64,000 nt of DNA from Pseudidiomarina indica (lineage in GTDB: Bacteria; Pseudomonadota; Gammaproteobacteria; Enterobacterales; Alteromonadaceae), in NCBI RefSeq assembly GCF_900104245.1, contig NZ_FMXN01000001.1, positions 1 through 64,000 on the forward strand. Reading direction: 5' to 3'. How positions within the stretch are numbered: position 1 is the stretch's first letter; each line of letters begins with the position of its first letter. Under the pieces are notes generated by a model. That model was not told where the DNA came from and ran no database searches. It saw only the letters and a program-made list of their open reading frames with translations. This document shows positions 52,028 to 61,871 of this stretch, piece by piece. Position numbers and translations under genes: made by a program.

Positions 52028-53383
52028 TTAGCGGATACCCATCCGACGTAAAGCACCGGTCGAGAAGTCCGCACGGACTGGGCTGATATCGAAGTTCATG
52101 TATTCACGCTCTTCGTTCGCTAAACCGAGCAGGATGTAACGACCTGAGTTTAAGTCGTATAAGGCTTCGGCTGCCATCCACGGGGTATCGTGGTAGTAGA
52201 ATTGCATATTGTACGCTTCTGCTACACGCCACAATTCGCCGCGACCGTCGTAGTGGTCAATGACGGTTGCCGTCCAAGTATCTTCATCAAAGAACATATG
52301 ACGAGTTGCATAGATATGGCGCTCACCGTCTTTCAAGGTACCTTTTACTTCCCAAACACGGTGTTTTTCATAACGCACGTAGTCTTGATTCATGTGGCCA
52401 GGACCGATGATATCCGTGTACTTAAGATTGGTATCGAGCAGCTTGAAGTTGTTGTATGGAATCAACATTTCACGCTTGCCAACGAGTTCCCAGTTATATT
52501 TGTCTGGCGCACCGTTGAACATATCAAGACCGTCTGAGGTACGCAGACCGTCAGAAGCGGTACCTGGACCATCATAAGCAACCGAAGGTGCTTTACGTAC
52601 ACGACGTTGGCCAGCGTTATATAACCAGGCACGACGAGATTCTTTAACTTGGTCGATGGTATCGTGAACCAATAATACGGTACCTGTCATTCGTGCAGGC
52701 GCTAATACTTCTTGTAAGAAGTAGAACAGAACGTTGTCATCAGCTGCTTCACGACCGGTTTTTAAATACTCAGGGAATACCAGAGACTCACGTAATAAAA
52801 CAGGAACAAATGATCCGTTTTCTAAGACAGGGAACTGGTTAACGAGGCGTTGTACCGCACCACCACGATAACGGGTTACGTGGTTCCAGATAACTTCTAA
52901 ACCACTTTGCGGAATTGGGAATGGGATGTGCTTTTGGAAGTTTGCTAATCCGTTACCACCTGATACCAATTCTGCATTGACCGCGTTCTCTGCAATCACA
53001 TCATAAACGTGTTGTGGGTACGCAGCAGTACGATGCGACGGATAAACGTGCATCTTATAGTTAGGGTACTTCTTAAACATTGCCACTTGGCCTGCTGAGA
53101 GCAGATCTTTATATTGGTCAACGTTAGCAGGAGTAATTGTGTAAAGAGGCTGTTCGTCGGCGAAGGGGTCAGCAGGGCGTGATGGGATTTCACCATCCGC
53201 TTTCATACTTAAGCCACCAGTCCACGCAGGGATTGACCCATCTGCGTTGCCAGCACGCTCAGCGCCAACCGGAGTTAAATCACTTCCCAAACGAGCCGCT
53301 TCTTCTGGGCTAACTTTCGCCATGACCGTAGCGGACACGACAGAAAGCGCGAAAATACCGGCTTTTAGCATCATTTTTTTCAT
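52028..53383 (-). CDS. DUF1329 outer-membrane lipid-binding-like protein
   Basis: This 451-aa protein has a cleavable signal peptide (cut after TVMA, residue 22), then KVSPEEAARLGSDLTPVGAE and GSIPAWTGGL, the opening of DUF1329 proteins. The rest is beta-rich, related to LolB-type lipid carriers. It lies divergent from a YCF48-like gene and an RND permease, a grouping often seen in marine gammaproteobacteria and thought to export or move lipids or hydrophobic compounds. The usual DUF1302 partner is not in this window. Confidence 0.88.
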   Translation of the reverse strand: MKKMMLKAGIFALSVVSATVMAKVSPEEAARLGSDLTPVGAERAGNADGSIPAWTGGLSMKADGEIPSRPADPFADEQPLYTITPANVDQYKDLLSAGQVAMFKKYPNYKMHVYPSHRTAAYPQHVYDVIAENAVNAELVSGGNGLANFQKHIPFPIPQSGLEVIWNHVTRYRGGAVQRLVNQFPVLENGSFVPVLLRESLVFPEYLKTGREAADDNVLFYFLQEVLAPARMTGTVLLVHDTIDQVKESRRAWLYNAGQRRVRKAPSVAYDGPGTASDGLRTSDGLDMFNGAPDKYNWELVGKREMLIPYNNFKLLDTNLKYTDIIGPGHMNQDYVRYEKHRVWEVKGTLKDGERHIYATRHMFFDEDTWTATVIDHYDGRGELWRVAEAYNMQFYYHDTPWMAAEALYDLNSGRYILLGLANEEREYMNFDISPVRADFSTGALRRMGIR

Positions 53384-53603
53384 TGTGCTTTTCCTTGTTA
53401 TTCTGGATATGCTGACTTTACCGCAGTAAAACTACACCAAAACGAAACAAATTAAAATGGCCAACAGATACTAGCGTTCAATCAGCGTTCGTTGTAAGGT
53501 ATCAGCTGGTTTGACCTCTAGTTATTTTCCCATAGCATGTATCGCTAATAGGAATTTTGCAACTATTACGACAGTTAAAATTAAGATTTGTTACGAGGTT
53601 TTC

Positions 53604-54761
53604 ATGAATAAAGCGGCAGTTCATGTGAGTGCAGTAGTACTGACAGCCTTGCTTAGCACAGCAGTCATGGCGAACAGCGCCATCCATCGTGATTACGAAG
53701 TCATGCACGCTCCCGCCATGCTTGCTAAAAAAGCACCGCAAGCGGTATTGACAGAAATCACTCGCACGGACACTCGCACCATTGCTGTGGGAGATTATGG
53801 TCTGATTATTTTCCGCGATGCAGCGCAGTCAGCGTGGCAGCAAGCGGAAGTTCCTACCAGTATATTCTTTACCGGCATCGATTTTGCTGACGCCGATCAT
53901 GGTTGGGCCGTGGGTCATCATGGGGTGATTGTTGCTACCATCGATGGTGGCAAAACGTGGCAATTACAACTCGATGGTTTTCAATATGTTGAGCAACAAA
54001 AGGCTCACTTCTCTCAGTTAGTCGCTGCACTCGAAGAACAACTCGAAAATTTTGATGGCAGTGAAGATGAAGAAGAAGAGCTCTTGTTTGCCCTAGATGA
54101 TGCTTCGTTTCAATTAGAGAATGCTGAGCTTGCGCTCACAGAAGGTCCAACCAAACCCTTCTTAGATGTGCATGCGGTCTCGAATGACGACGTGTATGTG
54201 GTTGGCGCGTATGGCAGCATGCTGCGTAGCCAAGACGGCGGCAAGCATTGGGACATTCTGGATGAACGCATTGAGAATCCAGACGGCTACCATTTGAATA
54301 CGGTGATCAGTGATGACCACTATTTGTATGTTGCCGGTGAAGCGGGGCAAGTGTTCCGTAGTGCTGACGCTGGAGAAAGCTGGGAGCTACTGGATTCTCC
54401 TTATAATGGTTCCTTCTTTGCGAGCTACGTCGATAAACAACAACAGCTATGGTTAGTGGGCTTACGTGGCAATATTTTTGTCAGCACCGATCAAGGCGAC
54501 AGCTTTGAGCGCATTCGTTTAGAAGACAACGTAAATATCAATGCGGTGGTCGATGCTCCGCAGGGGGGTGTTTATTTAGTGGGTAACGCAGGTGTTATCG
54601 GCTGGGTGGACGCCAATCGTAACGTGATGCAAATGACCCATCCTTCAGCTGCTGCATTGAGTGGCGTCATGACCGATGCAGACGGGCGCCTGCTTGCAGT
54701 TGGACAGCGTGGTGTTATCGAAATTGATGACTTCCAGCGCGCAGTACACGAACAAGAATAA
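53604..54761 (+). CDS. YCF48-like beta-propeller protein, exported
   Basis: This 385-aa protein starts with a signal peptide (cut after VMA, about residue 23). It contains repeated motifs of the YCF48/BNR kind: HGWAVGHHGVIVATIDGGKTW (about 94-114), YVVGAYGSMLRSQDGGKHWD, VAGEAGQVFRSADAGESWE and VGLRGNIFVSTDQGDSF. A Glu/Asp-rich insert sits between the second and third repeats. ATG 53604 is preceded by ACGAGG. It is 18 bp before the RND gene, so the two probably work together in the periplasm. Confidence 0.85.
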   Translation: MNKAAVHVSAVVLTALLSTAVMANSAIHRDYEVMHAPAMLAKKAPQAVLTEITRTDTRTIAVGDYGLIIFRDAAQSAWQQAEVPTSIFFTGIDFADADHGWAVGHHGVIVATIDGGKTWQLQLDGFQYVEQQKAHFSQLVAALEEQLENFDGSEDEEEELLFALDDASFQLENAELALTEGPTKPFLDVHAVSNDDVYVVGAYGSMLRSQDGGKHWDILDERIENPDGYHLNTVISDDHYLYVAGEAGQVFRSADAGESWELLDSPYNGSFFASYVDKQQQLWLVGLRGNIFVSTDQGDSFERIRLEDNVNINAVVDAPQGGVYLVGNAGVIGWVDANRNVMQMTHPSAAALSGVMTDADGRLLAVGQRGVIEIDDFQRAVHEQE

Positions 54762-54779
54762 CAAAGGAATTATTGCTGT

Positions 54780-57116
54780 ATGTCGAAGCCATCTATCGCC
54801 ACACAAAGCGTGTTCTTAGAGCGTCTGTTATTTAACGTTCGCCCGCTTTGGTTATTGATTTTTACTCTAATTACCATTTTTCTTGGCTGGCAGGCGAGCC
54901 AAGTAAGGCCTGAAGCAAGCTTTACCAAAATGATTCCGACGGAACATGAGTTCATTCAGAATTATTTTAAATACCAAAATGATTTAGCCAGTTTAGGAAA
55001 CGTTGTTCGGATTGCGGTTGAAACAACCGATAACGATATTTTTACTGCTGAATTTCAACAAACACTGCAACAAATCACGGATGAAGTGTTCTTTATTCCT
55101 GGAGTGAACCGCAGCGGCTTGAAGAGTATCTGGACACCGAACGTGCGTTGGAGTGAGGTGACGGAAGAAGGCTTCGTCGGTGGACCTGTCATCCCTGACA
55201 ATTGGGACGCATCAGCAGCATCACTTGAGCAATTACGTACGAACGTTTTACGTTCGGGCGAAGTCGGTAACTTAGTTGCCAACAACTTCAAATCCGCCTT
55301 AATCGTTGTGCCGTTGAATGAAGTGAATCCCGACACAGGTGAAGCACTGGACTATCAGCAATTTTCACAGCAACTCGAAGAGCGAATTCGCGATAAATAC
55401 CAGTCAGATACGGTGAAAATTCATATCACGGGCTTTGCCAAAGTCATTGGTGATTTAATTGAAGGTGCCTACCAAGTCGGGATCTTCTTTGTAGTGGCTA
55501 TTACCATCACGCTAATCATGTTGTTCTGGTATAGCCGCTGTTGGCGGAGCTCATTTGCTGTGCTGGCCTGTTCCTTTATTGCGGTGATTTGGCAGTTGGG
55601 GATTATCAAACTTATTGGCTCCGGCATTAACCCATACTCCATGTTGGTTCCTTTCTTGGTCTTTGCCATCGGGGTCAGTCATGGGGTGCAAATCATCAAC
55701 GCAATTGGTAATAACAGCGTTGCTGGGCACAGTAAAATTGATGCCGCACGGATTGCCTTTCGGTCGTTGTATATTGCTGGTTTAACCGCATTGGTGTCAG
55801 ATGCGATCGGCTTTACCACGCTCATGGTGATCAACATTGAGGTGATTCAAGAGCTGGCGATTGCGGCAAGTATTGGTGTAGCAGTGGTGGTGCTGACCAA
55901 CTTAGGACTGTTACCCATTATTATGTCCTATGCGGGCGTTTCGAAGCGTGGTATTCGCCATACCGAAAAACAGCAAACCAAAAAACATCAATTACTGGGC
56001 TTTTTTGCGAACTTCACCAAACCGAAGTGGGCCTATACTGCAATTGCATTGGCTATCGTTGGTTTGGGCTGGGGTTTGGTGTACGGCCAACAAATGAAAA
56101 TTGGTGACTTGGATGCGGGTGCGCCAGAATTACGCCCTGACAGTCGTTATAACTTGGATAACCAATTTATTGTCGACAACTATAGTTCCAGCACCGATAT
56201 TTTTGTGGTCATGGCAGAAACAGCGCCAAGCCAGTGTATTGCGTATGACAACTTAGAGCTGCTCGATCGCTTTAGTTGGCATATGGAAAATACCCCAGGC
56301 GTACAAGACGTTAAATCGGTGGTGTATGTGGCCAAAATGGGTGCCTTTGGATTAAACGAAGGAAACCTGAAATGGTTCAGCCTGAACCGGAACCAATACG
56401 TGTTGAACGCCAACACCAGCCGAACCCCACCAGGGTTGGTGAATGCGGATTGTTCCATGGCGCCGGTGATCATTTACTTGAATGACCATAAAGCGGAAAC
56501 CCTTGAGACTGTGGTTGCTGCCGTGGAAGAGTTTAATCAACAGTATCAACAAGACGGCTTAGAATTGTTGATGGCGGCGGGGAACTCAGGCATTGAAGCA
56601 GCAACCAACTCGGTGATTGAGTCTGCCCAAAACAAAATGATGATTTGGGTGTATAGCGTGGTCATTGGTCTCTGCTTGCTGACATTCCGCAGTGTGCGGA
56701 CGGTCACCTGTATTATTCTGCCGCTTATGTTGACCACGGTGATGAGCCAAGGTCTGATGGGAGTTCTCGGTATCGGTACTAAGGTGGCGACGCTGCCAGT
56801 GATTGCCTTAGGCGTTGGGATTGGCGTGGACTACGGTATTTATATCTATGCGAAGCTCAAAGAGGGGTTAGCGGCTGGTATGAACTTGGATGAGAGTTAC
56901 CAATATGCGTTATCTCATACGGGTAAAGCCGTTGGCTTCACCGGGTTAACCCTAGCAATTGGGGTCGCAACGTGGATTTTCTCACCGATTAAATTCCAAG
57001 CGGATATGGGAATATTGCTGACCTTTATGTTCTTATGGAACATGTTGGGGGCGATGATTCTTATCCCATCATTGGCACGGATGTTTGCGAACTTAAGTCG
57101 CAAACGTCACGCTTAG
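54780..57116 (+). CDS. RND-superfamily (MMPL-type) permease
   Basis: This 778-aa inner-membrane transporter has two halves with large periplasmic loops and 12 membrane helices: helix 1 near 17-36, a cluster from about 220 to 390, and a second cluster from about 615 to 770 (GVGIGVDYGIYIYAKLKEGL is in the latter). This is the size and layout of MMPL/HpnN-type proteins that move lipids or hydrophobic molecules. It is co-transcribed with the YCF48-like gene and lies near DUF1329; its 3' end overlaps the convergent GMC gene by 4 bases. Confidence 0.88.
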   Translation: MSKPSIATQSVFLERLLFNVRPLWLLIFTLITIFLGWQASQVRPEASFTKMIPTEHEFIQNYFKYQNDLASLGNVVRIAVETTDNDIFTAEFQQTLQQITDEVFFIPGVNRSGLKSIWTPNVRWSEVTEEGFVGGPVIPDNWDASAASLEQLRTNVLRSGEVGNLVANNFKSALIVVPLNEVNPDTGEALDYQQFSQQLEERIRDKYQSDTVKIHITGFAKVIGDLIEGAYQVGIFFVVAITITLIMLFWYSRCWRSSFAVLACSFIAVIWQLGIIKLIGSGINPYSMLVPFLVFAIGVSHGVQIINAIGNNSVAGHSKIDAARIAFRSLYIAGLTALVSDAIGFTTLMVINIEVIQELAIAASIGVAVVVLTNLGLLPIIMSYAGVSKRGIRHTEKQQTKKHQLLGFFANFTKPKWAYTAIALAIVGLGWGLVYGQQMKIGDLDAGAPELRPDSRYNLDNQFIVDNYSSSTDIFVVMAETAPSQCIAYDNLELLDRFSWHMENTPGVQDVKSVVYVAKMGAFGLNEGNLKWFSLNRNQYVLNANTSRTPPGLVNADCSMAPVIIYLNDHKAETLETVVAAVEEFNQQYQQDGLELLMAAGNSGIEAATNSVIESAQNKMMIWVYSVVIGLCLLTFRSVRTVTCIILPLMLTTVMSQGLMGVLGIGTKVATLPVIALGVGIGVDYGIYIYAKLKEGLAAGMNLDESYQYALSHTGKAVGFTGLTLAIGVATWIFSPIKFQADMGILLTFMFLWNMLGAMILIPSLARMFANLSRKRHA

Positions 57117-58765
57117 TCTGAACCATTGGCGTCGGCTAAAATAAAGTCGGCGCCAATATCTGCAATGACCATGGTTGGAGCGTTGGTGTTGCCGCTTAAA
57201 ATAGTGGGCATGATTGACGCATCAATCACCCGCAACTGACTGACTCCATTCACGCGTAATTCTGCATCCACCACAGCGTTGGCATCATTGCCCATGCGAC
57301 ACGTACTTGTAGGGTGATAAATTAAGCCCACTTGCTGCTCAATCAGTTGCCACAGTTCTGCGTCCGAGGTTGTCGGGCCAGGCCAAGCTTCGCCACCATG
57401 ATGTTGGCTGAGTGGTGCTTGAGCCATGATGGTGCGTACAATTTTGACGCCTCGTAGTAAGGTTTCACGGTCCGCCTCATTGTCTAAAAAGTTATAGTTG
57501 AAGCGGGGCGGTACCATCGGGTTGGCGCTGGCTAAGGTGAGTTCACCGCGAGCTTGTGGGCGTAAAATACAAACATGGCAAGCAAACCCATGATGAAATG
57601 CTGGGCGCAGGTCCCAGCCACTATCGTTAAAGCGACAGGACACAAAATGGAGCTGTAAATCGGGCTCAGCCACGCTCGGATCACTTTTAATAAACCCGCC
57701 TGTTTCGGACGGGGATACCGTAAGTGGGCCTTCGCGCTTCCATAGATACTGAATGAAGCCTTTGGTCATTTGAGCCAAGCCTCGAGGTGTGATGCTGATG
57801 CCGTCTTTTAAGCGGTTATGGCAATGCACCATGACATCAACATGCTCTTGAAGGTTTTGCCCTACCTCGGCGCGATTGGCTACCACCGGAATATTGAATT
57901 CTGCTAAGTGCTCAGCGGGGCCAACCCCTGACAACATCAGCAGTTGGGGGGAGTGAATGGCACCACAGGCCAGAATCACCTCACGGCGGGCGGTTGCTAC
58001 CTGGGAGCGGCGCCGACGTTTAAATTGAACCCCCGTGGCACGAGCCGGAATGAGGGTTTGATCAAACAGCACCCGTTCGGCCTGACAGCCGGTCAACACC
58101 GTGAGATTGGGACGGGTTAAGGCAGGCTCTAAAAACGCTTTGCGCGCACTCCAACGTTGATGATCTTTGATCGTGAACTGGTAGGGGCCGACGCCTTCTA
58201 GCTGCGGGCCGTTAAAGTCAGGGTTGTAGGGAATACCAGCCGCCACCGCAGCTGCCACGAATTGACGTGCAACGGGAAAGTAGGTGGGCACATCGCTCAC
58301 ATGCAAAGGCCCCGCGGTGCCGTGGTATTCCGAGGCACCCCGCTGATTATTTTCCAATTGTTTAAACCGTGGCAGGACGTTGCGCCATGCCCACGCGTCG
58401 GAACTCACGCTCGCCCAATGATCGTAATCACTCGGCAAGCCGCGGGTATAGATCATGGCGTTAATCATACTACTCCCGCCTAAGCCCTTGCCGCGAGGGG
58501 TGTAGAAGCCTTGTCCTGCCCGTAACGGACCTGGGTCACTGCTGCGGAGTAACCAATTAAATTTACGACTGTGCATAAAGCGGATCACGCCACCGGGCAT
58601 GGTACTAAAGAACGAGCGACCGGAGCCGCCTGCTTCAAGGAGCAACACCTGATAACGCCCACAGGCGCTCAGACGATTGGCGAGCACGCAGCCCGCGGTA
58701 CCGCCGCCAACAATAATGTAATCGTAGGAAAGATTAGAGCTCTTGAACGTAGCGGTAGAGGTCAT
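57113..58765 (-). CDS. GMC-family FAD oxidoreductase
   Basis: This 550-aa flavoprotein has the FAD motif YIIVGGGTAGCVLANRLS (about 16-33), GLGGSSMINAMIYTRG (about 90-105) and the second GMC signature GAIHSPQLLMLSGVGP (about 262-277). The C-terminal catalytic region includes YHPTSTCRMG with the active-site His. It resembles choline or alcohol dehydrogenases; the substrate is not clear. The start at 58765 overlaps the end of sbcB by 32 bases; a longer frame from 58846 lies deeper within sbcB. Confidence 0.88.
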   Translation of the reverse strand: MTSTATFKSSNLSYDYIIVGGGTAGCVLANRLSACGRYQVLLLEAGGSGRSFFSTMPGGVIRFMHSRKFNWLLRSSDPGPLRAGQGFYTPRGKGLGGSSMINAMIYTRGLPSDYDHWASVSSDAWAWRNVLPRFKQLENNQRGASEYHGTAGPLHVSDVPTYFPVARQFVAAAVAAGIPYNPDFNGPQLEGVGPYQFTIKDHQRWSARKAFLEPALTRPNLTVLTGCQAERVLFDQTLIPARATGVQFKRRRRSQVATARREVILACGAIHSPQLLMLSGVGPAEHLAEFNIPVVANRAEVGQNLQEHVDVMVHCHNRLKDGISITPRGLAQMTKGFIQYLWKREGPLTVSPSETGGFIKSDPSVAEPDLQLHFVSCRFNDSGWDLRPAFHHGFACHVCILRPQARGELTLASANPMVPPRFNYNFLDNEADRETLLRGVKIVRTIMAQAPLSQHHGGEAWPGPTTSDAELWQLIEQQVGLIYHPTSTCRMGNDANAVVDAELRVNGVSQLRVIDASIMPTILSGNTNAPTMVIADIGADFILADANGSD

Positions 58766-60167
58766 GGAGCACTCGCTGGGCGGATGGATTCTCAGGGTGT
58801 TGTAGCAATGCAGCTTCAAGCTCTTGCACGAACTGTTCGGCACCAAGCATGCGGCCTGGCGGGTCCATTAGACGTTGCTGGCAGAACTCTCGCCAGCGCA
58901 GCATTTCCTGCTCAGTGAGGGTGGCTGGATAGTTGCGCGCGCGATAACGAAACAACATTTCCGGCAAACGTGGGTCTTCAAAATTCAAGCTTAGGCCAGC
59001 TAGCTGCTCGGGCGGTGTGGCACGAATGATGTTCATACTGGAGCGATCTTGGTCACTAAAAAAGGAACCACTGTAAAGCATGAAATCAGGATCTTCTAAC
59101 GCGTCATATTGCCGTTGGTAACTGGCGATTTGTAGAATACGGTCGCGTAATTGCGGTTGTTCCAACAATAATTGACGGTGCTGTTCGCATTGCTGTAAAT
59201 CGATGTCCCAACGTTCTTGATTGGCGGCATCGAGCACATTTAAGGGGGCAATAAACGGGCATTTATTAAGCTGGAATTGTCCCCCTGCAAATGGCGGCAA
59301 GCCTTGTTCTGCGAGTTCAGCACGACGGGTAAAACGGTGTTCAATCAGGGCTTCATCCGAGTGGTTTGTCAGTTCACCAGGGTGATAGCGTAAGTCCCAA
59401 TAGATGACGTTATTCGGTTGCTCAGGGTGGAAGCCTAGCGGCATGATCACACTGACATAGCCCTGCGCCGCACCGTAATACACGCTGACATGCACCAGTG
59501 GGGTAAACTGGATCAGGTTCACTTGGGCGGCCACGGCTTGTTTGCGGCGTAAATTCAGGGCGTATTGGAACAGCCGTGGTTGTGCTTGCTGAATTTTCTT
59601 CGCCAACTCGATGGTTGCATGCACATCGCTAAGGGCATCGTGAGCGCGGCCATGATCAATCTGGTTGGCCCGCGTTAAATCTTCCAACCGCAAGCTGACC
59701 CGTCCATCTTCGTGATAGGGCCATTCGATGCCTTCAGGGCGTAGGGCATAACAGGCTCGCACTAAGTCGATTAAATCCCAGCGGCTGGACTGGTTCTGCC
59801 ACGTGTGGGCGTACGGGTCGATAAAGTTCCGATAAAATAAATGGCGGGTGACTTCATCGTCAAACTGAAGATTGTTATAACCAACGCTAATGGTTTCGGG
59901 CTGCTGCATTTCGGCGGCAATTTTTTCAGCAAAAGCCGCCTCACACATGCCTTGGTTTAACGCATGTTGGGGTGTAATGCCCGTTACCAGTGCCGCTTGT
60001 GGGTGCGGTAGAAAATCAGGGGTCGGCTGTGCATAAATGCTGAGCGGCCGCCCCACTGGTGCAAAATCGAGGGTGGTTCGCAGACCCGCAAACTGAGCCG
60101 GTCGATCAAACAGTGGATTCGCTCCCCAAGTTTCGTAATCATGCCAGTAGAAGGTTGGCTGTGTCAT
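58734..60167 (-). CDS. sbcB: Exodeoxyribonuclease I
   Basis: This 477-aa 3'-5' single-strand DNA exonuclease has the DEDDh motif residues D10 and E12 (HDYETWG), NNLQFDDEVTRHLFYRNF (about 97-114) and HGRAHDALSDVHATI-type exoIII motif (about 170-184), followed by the SH3-like and C-terminal helical domains. It takes part in recombination and mismatch repair. Its length matches the E. coli enzyme. Confidence 0.95.
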   Translation of the reverse strand: MTQPTFYWHDYETWGANPLFDRPAQFAGLRTTLDFAPVGRPLSIYAQPTPDFLPHPQAALVTGITPQHALNQGMCEAAFAEKIAAEMQQPETISVGYNNLQFDDEVTRHLFYRNFIDPYAHTWQNQSSRWDLIDLVRACYALRPEGIEWPYHEDGRVSLRLEDLTRANQIDHGRAHDALSDVHATIELAKKIQQAQPRLFQYALNLRRKQAVAAQVNLIQFTPLVHVSVYYGAAQGYVSVIMPLGFHPEQPNNVIYWDLRYHPGELTNHSDEALIEHRFTRRAELAEQGLPPFAGGQFQLNKCPFIAPLNVLDAANQERWDIDLQQCEQHRQLLLEQPQLRDRILQIASYQRQYDALEDPDFMLYSGSFFSDQDRSSMNIIRATPPEQLAGLSLNFEDPRLPEMLFRYRARNYPATLTEQEMLRWREFCQQRLMDPPGRMLGAEQFVQELEAALLQHPENPSAQRVLHDLYRYVQEL

Positions 60168-60310
60168 AGTAATACGAAGTTCTCTAAATAAATGAGTTTA
60201 TTCACGTCAATTTACCTGAATTGAGCGGTAAAACAAAGGTTATCTCCTATCGGCACTGAGGGCTCTTTGCTATGATTCAATCACAGTTGATAACAATAAC
60301 AGGGGGCAAT

Positions 60311-61324
60311 ATGAAACGAATCATTGGCGCAGGAGTGCTGGCAGGGCTAGTTGGGTTAACGGCAACCCCAGTGGCGGCTGAAGAACCATTTGCTATCGCA
60401 ATTCACGGGGGCGCTGGAACCATTACACGCGCTACCATGACACCGGCGCGTGAAGCGGAATATCACGCCAAATTAAAAGAAGCGGTGGATGCCGGTTACG
60501 CCATTTTGGAACAAGGTGGAACCAGTCTTGATGCGGTCACTGTCGCGGTACAAGTGCTGGAAGATTCGCCGCTCTTTAATGCGGGGCGTGGGGCGGTGTA
60601 TACCTGGGATGGGCATCATGAGTTGGATGCCTCCATTATGAATGGCGCCACGGCTGAAGCGGGTGCGGTAGCAAGCGTGACCACGGTGAAAAGCCCGATT
60701 GCATTGGCGCGTGAAGTGATGGAAAACTCCGTGCATGTGATGTTGACGGGGCCGGGAGCTGAAGCGTTTGCCAAGCAACAAGGGCTCGAATTGGTCGAGA
60801 ATAGCTATTTTAATAGCAAATCACGTTACGAAGCCTTGCAACGCATGAAGAAACAGGTCGGTAACCCCCAAGATAAAACCGCGTGGCAGCAACTCCCTGC
60901 CGATTATAAGCATGGTACTGTGGGGGCGGTGGCTTTGGATAAAGACGGCAATTTGGCGGCGGCTACCTCCACCGGTGGGATGACCGGCAAGCGCTGGGGC
61001 CGGGTCGGGGATGCCCCTATTATTGGCGCTGGCACTTGGGCTGATAATGAAAGCTGTGCGATTTCAGCAACCGGACACGGGGAGTATTTTATTCGGTACC
61101 ATGTGGCTGCGGATATTTGTGCTCGGGTGAAATACCTGAATCAGGATATTTTTACTGCCGGTGATGCCGTTATTTTTGATGTATTAGAACCCGTCGGTGG
61201 CACCGGTGGCGTGATTATTGTGGATCCGCAAGGTCAGGTGCATATGCCATTCAATACCGAGGGCATGTATCGTGCCAAACGGCAAGCAGGCCAAGCGGCG
61301 GAAGTTGCGATTTATAAAAATTGA
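60311..61324 (+). CDS. iaaA: Isoaspartyl peptidase/L-asparaginase, exported
   Basis: This 337-aa Ntn-hydrolase has a signal peptide (cut near VAAEE, residue 23-24), then AIAIHGGAGTITRATM and ALLDAV-type segments, with the autoprocessing site GTVGAVALDKDGNLAAATST where T203 becomes the catalytic N-terminus. It removes isoaspartyl residues from peptides and can hydrolyse asparagine. ATG 60311 follows AGGGGG. It appears to be periplasmic, unlike the cytoplasmic E. coli enzyme. Confidence 0.9.
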   Translation: MKRIIGAGVLAGLVGLTATPVAAEEPFAIAIHGGAGTITRATMTPAREAEYHAKLKEAVDAGYAILEQGGTSLDAVTVAVQVLEDSPLFNAGRGAVYTWDGHHELDASIMNGATAEAGAVASVTTVKSPIALAREVMENSVHVMLTGPGAEAFAKQQGLELVENSYFNSKSRYEALQRMKKQVGNPQDKTAWQQLPADYKHGTVGAVALDKDGNLAAATSTGGMTGKRWGRVGDAPIIGAGTWADNESCAISATGHGEYFIRYHVAADICARVKYLNQDIFTAGDAVIFDVLEPVGGTGGVIIVDPQGQVHMPFNTEGMYRAKRQAGQAAEVAIYKN

Positions 61325-61364
61325 CTATACTGATGACTGTGTTACCCAACAACAAGGAGGGGGA

Positions 61365-61799
61365 ATGCAGTCATTAAAAGTCAGTGATTACATGAATCCG
61401 CAGCCCGTTACCTTTGCCCCGGATATGTCCATTGAAAGTGCCGTAATGCGATTATTGCAGACCGGCCAACGAGGAGGCCCTGTGGTGGATCAACAGGGGC
61501 AGTTAGTCGGGTTTTTTTCGGAGCAAGATTGCTTAGCCACCTTGCTTCTTGAAACTTACCATAATGAGCAAGGCACAAAGGTGGGCGATTGCATGTATCA
61601 AGGGGCTGTGGTGACGGTCGCTGCTAATGCAAGCATTGCTGATTTAGCCCAACAGATGACCAATAATCGCCCTAAAATATATCCAGTGATGGATGACAGC
61701 GGCCAATTGCTTGGCGTGATTACGCGCACGGATATTTTACGCGCCATTAAAGATCACTGTCAGACACTGTCACCGGGTAAGGTCTCCGTCGCCTCGTAA
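61365..61799 (+). CDS. Two-CBS-domain protein
   Basis: This 144-aa protein is a pair of CBS domains: MQSLKVSDYMNPQPVTFAPD and GGPVVDQQGQLVGFFSEQDC in the first, then VTVAANASIADLAQQM and IYPVMDDSGQLLGVITRTDI in the second. Such pairs bind adenine nucleotides and usually regulate a partner. The internal ATG at 61365 has a strong site (AAGGAGGGGG); a longer frame from 61218 lies inside iaaA. Confidence 0.85.
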   Translation: MQSLKVSDYMNPQPVTFAPDMSIESAVMRLLQTGQRGGPVVDQQGQLVGFFSEQDCLATLLLETYHNEQGTKVGDCMYQGAVVTVAANASIADLAQQMTNNRPKIYPVMDDSGQLLGVITRTDILRAIKDHCQTLSPGKVSVAS

Positions 61800-61818
61800 T
61801 GACAATCATTAACAAGCG

Positions 61819-61855
61819 AAGCTGGCACTGGTAAACTAGGGCCAGCTTTTTTTAT
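61819..61855 (+). terminator. Rho-independent terminator
   Basis: AAGCTGGC (61819-61826) pairs with GCCAGCTT (61841-61848) around a 14-base loop, followed by a T-run. Confidence 0.85.
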
Positions 61856-61871
61856 TGTCTGAAGGATCGTT

